From Rhodoferax sp. WC2427 (GTDB lineage Bacteria; Pseudomonadota; Gammaproteobacteria; Burkholderiales; Burkholderiaceae_C): a stretch of DNA of 64,000 nucleotides. This document shows, one piece after another, positions 55,742 through 64,000 of the stretch. The notes under the pieces were generated by a model. It was given only the letters and a program-made list of their open reading frames with translations. It was not told where the DNA came from and searched no databases. Position numbers and translations under genes: made by a program. Position 1 is the stretch's first letter, and each line of letters opens with the position of its first letter. The stretch spans positions 620,001 to 684,000 of the forward strand of contig NZ_CP162006.1 of assembly GCF_040822085.1 (NCBI RefSeq). Direction: 5' to 3'.

Positions 55742-56050
55742 ATGATTAAACACATAGTCATGTGGAATGTTCGTGGCGAAACCGCCCAGGAGCGAGACGA
55801 ATCGGCGCTGTTTGTCAAATCGCGATTTGAGGCCTTGGCCGGATTGATACCGGGAATGCGCTGCCTGGAGGTCGGTGTGGATGTGAGTGGCGTCGACTAC
55901 GCGTGCCACGTCGTTCTCTATTCTGAATTTGAGACCCAGCAAGCCCTGGATGCCTACGCTTCGCACCCTGAGCACCTGCGCATCCGCCAAGAACTCGGCG
56001 ACATCCGCATCACTCGCCACCAAGTTGACTACATCCCACAGGGGGTCTGA
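55742..56050 (+). CDS. Dabb-domain (stress-responsive A/B barrel) protein
   Basis: 102 residues: MIKHIVMWNVRGETAQERDE, CLEVGVDVSG, VVLYSEFETQQALDAYASHP then EHLRIRQELG, matching the dimeric alpha/beta-barrel Dabb family (conserved H-x-V-x-W/F and Y-x-x-H-P). Some members shape reactive polyketone or phenolic substrates; most are uncharacterised. It leads the operon, two bases before maleylacetate reductase, and might act on the ring substrate or product. Confidence 0.85.
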   Translation: MIKHIVMWNVRGETAQERDESALFVKSRFEALAGLIPGMRCLEVGVDVSGVDYACHVVLYSEFETQQALDAYASHPEHLRIRQELGDIRITRHQVDYIPQGV

Positions 56051-56052
56051 CG

Positions 56053-57114
56053 ATGCAAGACTTTGTTTTCATGGCCCAGCCTTCACGGGTGGTTTTCGCC
56101 AGGGGGAGTCTGGGACTTCTGGCCAACGAGGTGAAGGCCCTGGGCGCCCGTCGCGCTTTGGTGCTGTGCACACCGCAACAACGCGAGCAAGCGCAGCGGG
56201 CGAGCGATTTGCTCGGCGAGATGGGCGCGGGGATCTTTGACGGCGCGCAAATGCATGTGCCGATTGAAGTGGCTCGCAGGGCCCGTGAATATGCCAAAAC
56301 GATTGATGCTGATTGCGCGGTGGCTTTGGGTGGTGGATCCACCATTGGTCTGGGAAAGGCCATTGCGCTGGAGTCTTCGCTGCCGATCATTGCCATACCC
56401 ACCACCTACGCTGGTTCCGAGATGACGCCGATTTATGGCCTCACCGAAGCTGGCGCGAAGAAAACCGGGCGCGATATCCGAGTGCTTCCAAAGACCGTGC
56501 TGTATGACCCTGAACTCAGCACCAGCCTGCCTGTTGGGATGTCGGTTGTCAGCGGGATCAATGCCATTGCGCATGCTGCAGAAGGCCTGTATGCCAAAGA
56601 TGGAAATCCGGTGATGTCATTGATGGCAGAAGAGGGCATTCGAGCCTTGGCTGGCGGGCTGAAGGGTATCGTTTCGAGCGCTTTCGATAGCGACGCACGC
56701 AGCGAATGCCTGTATGGCACCTGGTTGTGCGGATCGGTGCTGGGGCATGTGGGAATGGCCCTGCACCACAAGCTGTGCCATGTTCTGGGGGGGAGTTTCA
56801 ACCTGCCCCATGCCGAAACACACACCATCGTCTTGCCCCACGCGCTGGCTTACAACGCAGAGGCTGCGCCAGATGCGATGAGACGTATCGCCAGGGCCCT
56901 GGGCGTCCCGAGCGCCCCTGAAGGGGTGTTCGATCTGACGAAGCAATTGGGTGCGCCCTTGGCGCTGCGAGATATTGGGCTGAAAGAGACGGATCTGGAG
57001 TCGGTCTGCCGGATCTCCATGTCCAACCCTTACTGGAATCCAAGGCCACTCGAAGAAGTGGCGCTGATGAAGCTCCTTCGCAACGCCTGGAGCGGTCAAC
57101 GGCCCGCCACCTGA
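56053..57114 (+). CDS. Maleylacetate reductase
   Basis: 353 residues of the iron-alcohol-dehydrogenase-like family. Maleylacetate reductases turn maleylacetate into 3-oxoadipate with NAD(P)H. Seen: VALGGGSTIGLGKAIAL (nucleotide loop), IAIPTTYAGSEMTPIYGLT, and the histidine motifs of the active site ALHHKLCHVLGG and LPHAETHTIVLPHALAYN. The intradiol dioxygenase next to it supplies the substrate. Other Fe-ADH functions are less likely in this context. Confidence 0.9.
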   Translation: MQDFVFMAQPSRVVFARGSLGLLANEVKALGARRALVLCTPQQREQAQRASDLLGEMGAGIFDGAQMHVPIEVARRAREYAKTIDADCAVALGGGSTIGLGKAIALESSLPIIAIPTTYAGSEMTPIYGLTEAGAKKTGRDIRVLPKTVLYDPELSTSLPVGMSVVSGINAIAHAAEGLYAKDGNPVMSLMAEEGIRALAGGLKGIVSSAFDSDARSECLYGTWLCGSVLGHVGMALHHKLCHVLGGSFNLPHAETHTIVLPHALAYNAEAAPDAMRRIARALGVPSAPEGVFDLTKQLGAPLALRDIGLKETDLESVCRISMSNPYWNPRPLEEVALMKLLRNAWSGQRPAT

Positions 57115-57188
57115 ACCCAGGTAAAGGCTGGTCTAAGTGCATGCAGCGGGTAACACCCGCCAATTTTTGATTCAAAGAGGAGACAGAC

Positions 57189-58274
57189 ATGGGCAAGTTT
57201 ATTGGAGACGGAACCACATTCGGGGTGGCATGCCTGGGTATCACCCATCCCCACACATCAGGCCGGGTCAGGGCCCTTCAGCGGCTGCCAAATGCCACCA
57301 TGCTGGGGGCTTACGACGACAGTCCCCTGCTCAAGCCTTTTACCCAGGCGATGGGCATCGAAGCGCGCAGCAAGCAGGAAATTCTGGATGACCCGAATGT
57401 CCACGCTGTCTATGTGCACTCCAAAAGCAACAAGATGGCGGACTTGTCCATTGAGGCCCTAGAGGCGGGGAAAGCCGTCCTCTGCGAAAAACCCGCAGGA
57501 CGCAACTCCGCAGATGCCCGGCGAATTGTCGAAGCAGTCAATCGCACCGACGGCATCTTGCAAGTGGGCTATTGCTGGCGTTTCTCTCCTGCAGTGGACG
57601 CCATGCAGCACGCACTGCAAACGGGTCGCCTGGGTAAGGTGCTGCAGGTGCGTGCGCATGGGGGCTGTTCGCATGACGAGGCCGACACCAACCATATGAA
57701 GCAACCCGAGGACATCGGCGGGGCGATGTTCGTCATTTCTTGCCATTTGTTCGATCGTGTCATCCACCACTTTGGCATGCCCCTTTCGGTGAATGCCCGG
57801 ATCACCAAGTTTGCAGGCGCCATGGGACCCACCTCGCGGGAAGACGCGGCGGGCGCGGTTCTGAACTATGCCGACAAAATTGTCGTCGTGGACTTCTTTT
57901 CATGGGATCCACTACCTTGGCTGGAAACCTGGGACATCACGGCCTATGGCACCGAAGGGGTCATGCAGTCCTGCCCATCGCCCTCCAGCTATCGGATCTA
58001 CGACAAAGGTAACCGGGGTATTCCCGAGGGCTGGACGGAGTGGAATGAAACCAGCTTCCCCATCAATTGGGCATCCAAGAAAACCGTGTACTCGCCCGAG
58101 CTGGCGGAAATCGGCAACCCGGTGTTCTTTGACCGAGAACTCGCCGCATTCAACCAATCTGTGCGCCATGGCGTACCGGTTGTCATCCCCGCGACGCAAG
58201 CGCTCAACATCAGCACACTGATCGAAGCCTTGTTTGCATCTTCTAAAAACTCTGGTGCAGAGGTATTGCTGTGA
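57189..58274 (+). CDS. Gfo/Idh/MocA-family oxidoreductase 1
   Basis: 361 residues. The N-terminal Rossmann domain starts VACLGITHPHTSGRVRAL (glycine-poor, an unusual loop) and has GKAVLCEKPAGRNSADARRI with the conserved E-K-P. The C-terminal alpha/beta domain has GGAMFVISCHLFDRVIHHFG. These enzymes oxidise sugar or cyclitol ring hydroxyls, often at C3, or reduce the ketone. It overlaps the next gene by four bases (GTGA). It differs clearly from the second Gfo/Idh gene, so two steps are probably involved. Confidence 0.88.
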   Translation: MGKFIGDGTTFGVACLGITHPHTSGRVRALQRLPNATMLGAYDDSPLLKPFTQAMGIEARSKQEILDDPNVHAVYVHSKSNKMADLSIEALEAGKAVLCEKPAGRNSADARRIVEAVNRTDGILQVGYCWRFSPAVDAMQHALQTGRLGKVLQVRAHGGCSHDEADTNHMKQPEDIGGAMFVISCHLFDRVIHHFGMPLSVNARITKFAGAMGPTSREDAAGAVLNYADKIVVVDFFSWDPLPWLETWDITAYGTEGVMQSCPSPSSYRIYDKGNRGIPEGWTEWNETSFPINWASKKTVYSPELAEIGNPVFFDRELAAFNQSVRHGVPVVIPATQALNISTLIEALFASSKNSGAEVLL

Positions 58275-59149
58275 ACAAAACCAACCCCGAACTACTTGCC
58301 GCCTATTGGACGCTGGCCGGTGATGTCTATCCCGGTGCGCCTACCGAGGTCAGCTCGTTTTCGCTACAGGAACGCGCTGCGGCTGCCTCTAAAGCAGGCT
58401 ATACCGGGATGGGCATTGTCCATGCCGATCTGATGGCCAACGCCGCAAAGATGGGTTTTCCCGGAATCAAGGCGGTACTGGCGGACAACGGCATCAAACA
58501 TGTGGAAGTCGAGTTTTTGTCCGATTGGTTCGTCGACCCAGCCGACCCGCGGCGCAAGGTGTCGGACCAGGTGCGCCGTGAACTATTCGAAGCCGCAGCC
58601 GCTTTGGGTGCCCGGAATTTCAAAATTTCGCCAGCTCTTTTTGAGGAGACACCTCCCGATGTTCCTCTGCTGCAACATGAGTTTGCACGCCTATGCGAAG
58701 AGGCGCGGCAAGTCGGAACCGACATCGTCATGGAGATGATGCCATTCACCAACGTGAAGACGATCGACACCGCGATGGCCATCATTGCTGGAGCCGATCA
58801 GTCCAACGGTGGACTCTTGCTGGACATCTGGCACCTGGAGCGCGGTGGCATGCATTGCAGTGAAATCTCCAAGATTCCCGCCCGATTCTTGAAAGCCATT
58901 GAACTCGATGATGCCAACAAGGAAGTGGTCGGAACGCTTTTCGAGGACACGCGCTTCAGCCGCCAACTTTGCGGCGAAGGAAGTTTCGACCTCGCTGGTT
59001 TCATCAAGGCCGTCCTTGCTGCGGGGTTTAACGCGCCTTACTACGGTGTGGAAATTATTTCTGAAACCTTTCGCAAACTACCGCTGGAAGTGATGGCACG
59101 CACTTCTTACGAAAGCACCATGCGGCAGTTCAAAAACCTGTCCATCTAA
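58271..59149 (+). CDS. Sugar phosphate isomerase/epimerase-family TIM-barrel protein (IolE/IolI-like)
   Basis: 292 residues from a GTG overlapping the previous stop. AP-endonuclease-2-type TIM barrel: SFSLQERAAAASKAGYTGMG, the metal ligand Glu in HVEVEFLSDWF, EMMPFTNVKTIDTAM with a second Glu, LLLDIWHLERGG (His) and YYGVEIISE (last Glu). The fold serves inosose dehydratases, keto-sugar epimerases and 3-keto-glycoside eliminases. Between two dehydrogenases, dehydration or elimination of a keto-polyol is the natural proposal. Confidence 0.88.
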   Translation: MNKTNPELLAAYWTLAGDVYPGAPTEVSSFSLQERAAAASKAGYTGMGIVHADLMANAAKMGFPGIKAVLADNGIKHVEVEFLSDWFVDPADPRRKVSDQVRRELFEAAAALGARNFKISPALFEETPPDVPLLQHEFARLCEEARQVGTDIVMEMMPFTNVKTIDTAMAIIAGADQSNGGLLLDIWHLERGGMHCSEISKIPARFLKAIELDDANKEVVGTLFEDTRFSRQLCGEGSFDLAGFIKAVLAAGFNAPYYGVEIISETFRKLPLEVMARTSYESTMRQFKNLSI

Positions 59150-59172
59150 TTTATACCCTGGAGACCATCAAA

Positions 59173-60168
59173 ATGATTCGAGTTGCTGTACTTGGTGCGG
59201 GTCGCATCGGACAAATCCATGCGGCCAACGTTGCCGCCAGCCCCCGCGCGAAGCTGATCGCAGTGGTGGACCCCGTGGAGGCTGCAGCCGATGCCTTGGC
59301 TGCAAGACTGAACTGTGAAGCATCCACGAACGCCGAAGCGACCATCGCGCGCTCCGACGTCGATGCCATCGTGATCGGCACACCATCCGATACCCATGCT
59401 TACCTCATGCTGCTGGCGGCTCGGGCAGGCAAAGCGGTGCTGTGCGAGAAACCAGTAGACAACGACCTGGTCAAGGTCGATGCCGCGATCGCAGAACTCA
59501 ACCAGTTGAATGCCAAGGTCATGATGGCCTTCAATCGCCGCTTCGATCCCAGCAACATCGAATTGCGCAAAGCCATGGATGCAGGACAGATTGGCGATGT
59601 CCGCCAAGTCATCATCACTAGCCGGGACCCAGGCTTGCCTCCCCGTGACTATGTCGCGCATTCCGGCGGTATTTTCCGTGACATGGCCATCCATGACTTC
59701 GACATGGCTCGTTTTCTCTTGGCCGAGGAGCCGGTCGAGGTATACGCCAAGGCCAGCCGCATCGTCAACAAGGCGCTGATGGAAGAGTTCAACGACTACG
59801 ACACGTTGATGGTGGTCATGCAGACGGCTTCTGGCAAGCAATGCCACATCAATTGCTGCCGCGAGGCGGTCTATGGCTACGACCAGCGCTTTGAAATTCT
59901 CGGCTCCACAGGGATGCTGATGAACGACAACCTTCGGCCCAGCACCGTTCGCCGCTACAACGCGACCGAGACAGAGGCATTGCCGCCACTGTTGAATTTC
60001 TTCCTGCAACGCTATACCGATGCCTATCGCAACGAGTTGGATGCATTCCTGAAAGCGCTGCAAGACGGTACGCCGATGCCCACAACACCTTGGGATGGTC
60101 GGCAGGCGCTGCGCCTTGCCGAGGCGGCGATGGAGTCGGTGGCCAGCGGCCGCGCGGTCCAGGTCTAG
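59173..60168 (+). CDS. iolG: Gfo/Idh/MocA dehydrogenase 2, inositol 2-dehydrogenase-like
   Basis: 331 residues: RVAVLGAGRIGQIHAANVAA, IVIGTPSDTHAYLMLLAARA, GKAVLCEKPVD (catalytic Lys), MMAFNRRFDPSNIELR, and GGIFRDMAIHDFDMARFLL (the H-D-x-D/x-H active-site part), all very close to myo-inositol 2-dehydrogenase IolG. The reaction would be polyol to keto-polyol with NAD. The gene symbol rests on family resemblance; related sugar dehydrogenases share these motifs. Confidence 0.8.
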   Translation: MIRVAVLGAGRIGQIHAANVAASPRAKLIAVVDPVEAAADALAARLNCEASTNAEATIARSDVDAIVIGTPSDTHAYLMLLAARAGKAVLCEKPVDNDLVKVDAAIAELNQLNAKVMMAFNRRFDPSNIELRKAMDAGQIGDVRQVIITSRDPGLPPRDYVAHSGGIFRDMAIHDFDMARFLLAEEPVEVYAKASRIVNKALMEEFNDYDTLMVVMQTASGKQCHINCCREAVYGYDQRFEILGSTGMLMNDNLRPSTVRRYNATETEALPPLLNFFLQRYTDAYRNELDAFLKALQDGTPMPTTPWDGRQALRLAEAAMESVASGRAVQV

Positions 60169-60273
60169 ACCCGCACTGAACCTTTTTCCGAATTACGCCC
60201 CGGGGGACGGCCCGGGGCGGGGAGACACCTGTCCCGTCCATAGCCATTACATCAAAACCATTTGGAGACACGT

Positions 60274-61296
60274 ATGAAAGTCAATCGCAAAATCGTCGTC
60301 GCTGCCGTCTTGGCTGCAGCCAGTTCCGCCTCGATGGCGCAACTCGTCGGCGTAAGCTGGTCCAATTTCCGTGAGGAACGCTGGACCACCGACGAAAAGG
60401 CCATCAAGGACCAGTTGGCCAAACTGGGTGCCACCTATGTGGCGGCCGATGCTGCAGCATCGCCCGAAAAGCAACTGGCTGACATTGATGGCCTTATCAG
60501 CAAAGGTGCCAAAGTACTGATGATCCTGGCCCAGGACAAGGATGCCATTGCTCCGGCACTGGCCAAGGCCAAAGCCCGCGGTATCCCAGTCATTGCCTAT
60601 GACCGCTTGTTTGAATCGCCTGAGGTCTTCTATATTTCCTTTGACAACAAGGAAGTGGGCCGTTTGCAGGCTCGGGCCATCTATGCCGTCAAGCCCAAGG
60701 GCAACTACGCCATGATCAAGGGCGCTTCCACCGATCCGAACGCCAACTTGCTGCGCGAAGGCCAGCAGGAAGTATTGGCCGAGGCCATCAAGAAGGGCGA
60801 TGTCAAGATCGTTGGCGAAGAATACACCGACGATTGGAAGCCAGAAGCCGCCCAGAAAAACATGGAGCAGATCTTGACCAAGGCCGGTGGCAAAGTCGAT
60901 GCGGTGGTCTCGTCCAATGACGGCATGGCAGGGGGTGTGGTGGCAGCATTGTCGGCACGCGGCTTGACCGGTGTTCCTGTGTCTGGCCAGGACGGCGACC
61001 ATGCTGCTCTGAATCGCGTGGCACTGGGAACGCAGACCGTATCCGTATGGAAGGATTCGCGTGAGCTGGGTCGCGAAGCTGCAACCGTAGCAGTGTCCCT
61101 GGCCAAGGGACAGCCAGTCCAAGGCGCTTCGGTCTTCAACGGTGGCGAGAAGAAGGTCAGCATGAACTCCATCCTGCTCAAGCCCCAACCCATCACCAAG
61201 GACAAGCTGGACCTGGTCATCAAGGGTGGCTGGATCAGCAAGGACGTCGCATGCAAGGGCGTTGACAAGGCCACGGGGCCTGCCGCCTGCAAGTAA
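60274..61296 (+). CDS. xylF: Xylose-type ABC transporter substrate-binding protein
   Basis: 340 residues from the ATG at 60274, with a signal peptide ending SMA. The mature protein reads VGVSWSNFREERWTTDEKAI, ADIDGLISKGAKVLMILAQD, AYDRLFESPEVFYISFDNKE and VVSSNDGMAGGVVAALSARG, which parallels E. coli XylF nearly segment by segment. XylF binds D-xylose in the periplasm, but with dehydrogenases for ring polyols next door the true ligand may be different. It follows the iolG-like gene by about 105 bases. Confidence 0.88.
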   Translation: MKVNRKIVVAAVLAAASSASMAQLVGVSWSNFREERWTTDEKAIKDQLAKLGATYVAADAAASPEKQLADIDGLISKGAKVLMILAQDKDAIAPALAKAKARGIPVIAYDRLFESPEVFYISFDNKEVGRLQARAIYAVKPKGNYAMIKGASTDPNANLLREGQQEVLAEAIKKGDVKIVGEEYTDDWKPEAAQKNMEQILTKAGGKVDAVVSSNDGMAGGVVAALSARGLTGVPVSGQDGDHAALNRVALGTQTVSVWKDSRELGREAATVAVSLAKGQPVQGASVFNGGEKKVSMNSILLKPQPITKDKLDLVIKGGWISKDVACKGVDKATGPAACK

Positions 61297-61385
61297 CTAA
61301 GGAATTGCCTTGGCTGATGGCCTCGTGATTCGGATTGCGAACGCCATCAGCCACTTTCCATCTCTAACCAAATTGAGGCATCCAA

Positions 61386-62576
61386 ATGCGATCCCTTCGC
61401 GAAAAACTACAAATCAGTACGCTTGATCTGCGGCTGCTCATCATGGCAGGCGTCTTGGTCGTCATGGCCGTGTCATTCCACGCGGTCACTGGCATATTTC
61501 TTACGCCAGAAAATCTCTACAACATTGCCCAGCAATCCGCGGTGGTTGGCATTGTTGCGGCGGCCGTCGGGCTGGTCATCGTCTCCAGGCAGATCGATCT
61601 ATCGGTGGGATCCGTTATGGCGACGGTAGGCGTGGCCATGGCATTCCTGATGTACAGCAAAGGGTGGCACTGGGTGCCAGCGAGCCTGATTGGCTTGCTC
61701 TTGTCGTTGGCGATCTATTTGTACCAGGGGTGGCTTACCGCTTATCTCGGTGTGGCATCGTTTGTTGTGACCCTGGGCGGACTGGTCTCTTTTCGTGGCA
61801 TCGCCTTTTTGTTTTCCGACGGACGCACCCAGCCCATCACGGACCCAACTTTTTTGCTGATCGGTGGTGGACTGGATGGTGCGATTGGCGCCACGGCCAG
61901 TTGGGTCGTAGGTTTGCTTGCTAGCGGTTTGATTATTTGGAACATGCTTCAGCGTCGTAGAGCCTCCGCAAAGCACGGACTTGCCACCCGCCCCTTTGTG
62001 GTGGAGTTTGCAATCGCAGCTTTCTTCGTAGTGGTGATATTGGGCTTTGTTGCGGTAATGTGTGCTTATCAGATCCCTAGCAAGAAGGCCCCACAAGGTA
62101 TTCCCAACCCGGTCCTGATCTGGGCCATCGTGGTGGCGCTCATTGCGTTCATCATCAACCGAACGTCTTTCGGTCGCTATATCTACGCCATCGGCGGAAA
62201 TCCTGAAGCGGCGACCTTGGTGGGCATCCCCGTCAAGTGGGTCACGCTCAAAACATTCTTACTGCTGGGCGTGATGACAACCATCGCGGCCATGGTGGCG
62301 ATCTCCCGGCTCAACGCGGGAACGGCTTCCCTGGGAACCGGTATGGAGCTCTATGCCATTGCGGCGGCGGTGATCGGCGGCGTCGCACTGGCTGGAGGCA
62401 GCGGCACGGTGCTGGGTACTGTGCTGGGGGCACTCATCATCCAGTTTTTGGAAAGTGGCTTGCTGCTGCTCGACGTGGGTGTTGGTCAGCGGTTGGTCAT
62501 CATCGGACAAGTGCTGATCGTCGCCGTCGTCTTTGATGTGGTCTATCGTCGTGCAACCGGAGAGCGTCTGTCATGA
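61386..62576 (+). CDS. xylH: Xylose-type ABC transporter permease
   Basis: 396 residues with about 10-12 membrane helices: [23 protein letters not shown] ([13 protein letters not shown]), [41 protein letters not shown] and [21 protein letters not shown]. Length and the extended loop (residues about 180-240) match the XylH type rather than RbsC. Its stop overlaps the ATPase start (ATGA). Confidence 0.9.
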   Translation: MRSLREKLQISTLDLRLLIMAGVLVVMAVSFHAVTGIFLTPENLYNIAQQSAVVGIVAAAVGLVIVSRQIDLSVGSVMATVGVAMAFLMYSKGWHWVPASLIGLLLSLAIYLYQGWLTAYLGVASFVVTLGGLVSFRGIAFLFSDGRTQPITDPTFLLIGGGLDGAIGATASWVVGLLASGLIIWNMLQRRRASAKHGLATRPFVVEFAIAAFFVVVILGFVAVMCAYQIPSKKAPQGIPNPVLIWAIVVALIAFIINRTSFGRYIYAIGGNPEAATLVGIPVKWVTLKTFLLLGVMTTIAAMVAISRLNAGTASLGTGMELYAIAAAVIGGVALAGGSGTVLGTVLGALIIQFLESGLLLLDVGVGQRLVIIGQVLIVAVVFDVVYRRATGERLS

Positions 62577-63352
62577 GCCAAACTATCCTTAACCCTTTGG
62601 TCGACATCATCAATGTCAGCAAAGCATTTGGCGGCGTACATGCTGTCGAGCGCGTGAGCGTCAAACTGTACCCGGGCGAAGTGGTGGCTCTGCTGGGCCA
62701 TAACGGGGCGGGCAAATCCACCTTGATGAAAATGTTGGCGGGTGCTTACCCTATCGACAGCGGAGAAATATGCATCAATGGTGAAAAGGCCAGCATCGAG
62801 AGCCCGTCCGATTCGCAAAACCTGGGTGTTGAAACCATCTACCAGACGCTTGCGTTGGCGGACAATCTGGACAGCGTAGCCAATTTGTTTCTCGGTCGGG
62901 AGCTGAAAACCCGGTGGGGAACCCTCGACGACTACGCGATGGAAAAGGCGGCGCGTGAAGTCTTCCAGCAGCTCAATCCCAACTTCAAGAACATCCGGGT
63001 GCCCGTACGTTCGCTTTCCGGCGGACAACGCCAGGTTGTGGCCATTTCCCGCGCCATCTACTTCAAGGCGAAGGCCTTGGTGATGGATGAGCCTTGCGCT
63101 GCACTGGGGCCGGAAGAGACCCGCATGGTCCATGAACTGGTGCGCAAGCTCAAGGCCAACGGCGTCGGCATTTTCTTGATTTCCCATGACATGCCGGATG
63201 TGTTTGGATTATCCGATCGACTGTGCGTGATGAAAAATGGCAAGACGGTAGGCACCTACCGAACTGCCGATGTCACCGAAGACGAGGTACTGGGGATGAT
63301 CATTGCGGGCAAGAAAGTGACACGCGTTGCTGAAACGCATGAAGCCGCTTAA
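62573..63352 (+). CDS. Sugar ABC transporter ATPase, single nucleotide-binding domain
   Basis: 259 residues: Walker [11 protein letters not shown]-loop [10 protein letters not shown], signature [15 protein letters not shown], Walker [16 protein letters not shown] and switch His in LISHDMPD. Enterobacterial XylG and RbsA have two such domains; this one has a single domain and must dimerise. A single-domain form is also found in fructose-type (FrcA-like) importers. It ends the operon. Confidence 0.92.
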   Translation: MSQTILNPLVDIINVSKAFGGVHAVERVSVKLYPGEVVALLGHNGAGKSTLMKMLAGAYPIDSGEICINGEKASIESPSDSQNLGVETIYQTLALADNLDSVANLFLGRELKTRWGTLDDYAMEKAAREVFQQLNPNFKNIRVPVRSLSGGQRQVVAISRAIYFKAKALVMDEPCAALGPEETRMVHELVRKLKANGVGIFLISHDMPDVFGLSDRLCVMKNGKTVGTYRTADVTEDEVLGMIIAGKKVTRVAETHEAA

Positions 63353-63507
63353 ACAATCTCGTATGCGGGCGCCTTCTCGGCGGCGATTTCAACCGTCCCA
63401 TCAAAGGGCATCGTCGCCACAAATTTGATGACCGGCGTGCCAGCCAGTGACCATGCTCCGTACAGAAAGGCTTGCCAGCCTCGGGCACTTGCCAACTTTG
63501 GAGCTGG
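63349..63507 (-). pseudogene. C-terminal remnant of an unidentified gene
   Basis: The minus strand is open for 52 codons ending in a natural-looking tail (GWQAFLYGAWSLAGTPV, IKFVATMPFDGTVEIAAEKA, then PAYEIV and stop). It has no start codon in place, and further upstream the frame is broken by a TGA at 63508-63510. It overlaps the ATPase stop by four bases. It could be the wreck of a gene cut by island formation. No family recognised; coding nature is only probable. Confidence 0.3.
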
Positions 63508-63608
63508 TCACCGTGCCTAGGGGATTTATCGGATTCGTCGCTCTCTTTGTGGATAGCGGAATAGCCTGATCCACCTGTCGGGCCAATAATGGGGTTCAGG
63601 TGGTGCAT

Positions 63609-64000
63609 ATGCGGGAAAAGCGGTTTTCATGGTGGGTCCGCAGCCGGATGCTATGGGCTGCCGTGGTCTTGGTCTTGCTGGTCTTGGCAGGGTTGTGGGT
63701 TGCCCGGGAAATGCAGACTTCTGCCTATCAGGCCCGTTTTTTTGCCGCACTGGCGCGCAAGGCTAGTTTTGACATGGCGGCCGGTCCCAGCCCGTCTATC
63801 CGCTTTCCCCAGCGCGCGCCGTATGACGACCGTCTGGGCTATTCGCAGTTGCCGGTGTTTTTGCAGCGCCTGCAGGCCCGTGATTTCAAGGTGGTTGCAC
63901 AGGCGCGAATGTCCCCCACCATGGCCCAGATCGTCGACGCAGGCTATTTCGCGCCCTATGCGGAAAAGACCCAGGCCGGCCTGTGTGTCTTTGACCGCGA
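63609..64000 (+). CDS. Biosynthetic peptidoglycan transglycosylase-type protein, N-terminal part
   Basis: Runs off the right edge; about 130 residues seen. After a short basic start (MREKRFSWWVRSRMLW) there is one membrane anchor (AAVVLVLLVLAGLWVA). The chain then reads PYDDRLGYSQLPVFLQRLQA, RMSPTMAQIVDAGYFAPYAE and KTQAGLCVFDR, the approach to a GT51 transglycosylase domain as in bifunctional penicillin-binding proteins. The catalytic Glu region lies outside the window. Backbone-like base composition returns here. Confidence 0.75.
   Translation, partial: MREKRFSWWVRSRMLWAAVVLVLLVLAGLWVAREMQTSAYQARFFAALARKASFDMAAGPSPSIRFPQRAPYDDRLGYSQLPVFLQRLQARDFKVVAQARMSPTMAQIVDAGYFAPYAEKTQAGLCVFDR

Overview
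The window looks like the chromosome of a GC-rich betaproteobacterium, most probably of the Comamonadaceae (Rhodoferax/Acidovorax/Polaromonas group). The evidence is the gene order priA-hemE, thiL-apaG-rpe, pth-rplY-prs-tRNA-Gln-ispE-lolB, mutM, mutY-rapZ-recN-nadK-hrcA, together with a dispersed short repeat built around AATAGCTGCT...AAGCGC...GAGGCC of a kind common in that family. No species can be named from the sequence alone.

Region 1 (1-21143) is housekeeping backbone: replication restart, haem, thiamine and isoprenoid steps, pentose phosphate, translation quality control, oxidised-guanine repair (mutM, mutY), RapZ, RecN, NAD kinase, HrcA, and two tRNAs (Gln-UUG, Met-CAU).

Region 2 (21096-34862) is an integrated filamentous phage (inovirus-type) inserted in the 3' end of tRNA-Met. 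It is bounded by perfect 50-bp direct repeats, with matching integrase arm-type sites at both ends. It carries a tyrosine integrase, a probable repressor with three operators, a pII/X-type replication protein, an ssDNA-binding protein, the pVIII major coat, short membrane proteins, pIII-, pVI- and Zot/pI-like proteins and its own pIV-type secretin. Its cargo is AT-rich: a complete type II-like retron (promoter, msr-msd RNA, nucleoside-deoxyribosyltransferase-like effector, reverse transcriptase), a small ORF behind it, an unknown regulator-like protein, and a NYN-domain putative nuclease.

Region 3 (34863-53282) ends in a third, decayed copy of the tRNA-Met 3' end (42/50 identical) followed by a terminator hairpin. 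I read it as an older island integrated at the same tRNA, later displaced by the phage. It holds an old yellow enzyme, LysR and TetR regulators, a VOC protein, a ribose/galactose-type ABC importer, a PRISE-type enone reductase, four consecutive SDR dehydrogenases, a glutathione-dependent formaldehyde pathway (frmA, fghA, GST) and a Yellow/MRJP-type secreted protein.

Region 4 (53283-63352) is a second catabolic block. An intradiol (hydroxyquinol-type) dioxygenase and a LysR gene lie divergently next to an eight-gene run: Dabb protein, maleylacetate reductase, Gfo/Idh dehydrogenase, TIM-barrel isomerase/dehydratase, a second Gfo/Idh dehydrogenase, and a xylose-type ABC importer. The tight packing suggests that oxidation of an imported polyol, sugar or glycoside is coupled to a hydroxyquinol lower pathway. 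The window closes with a decayed fragment and the start of a peptidoglycan transglycosylase gene.
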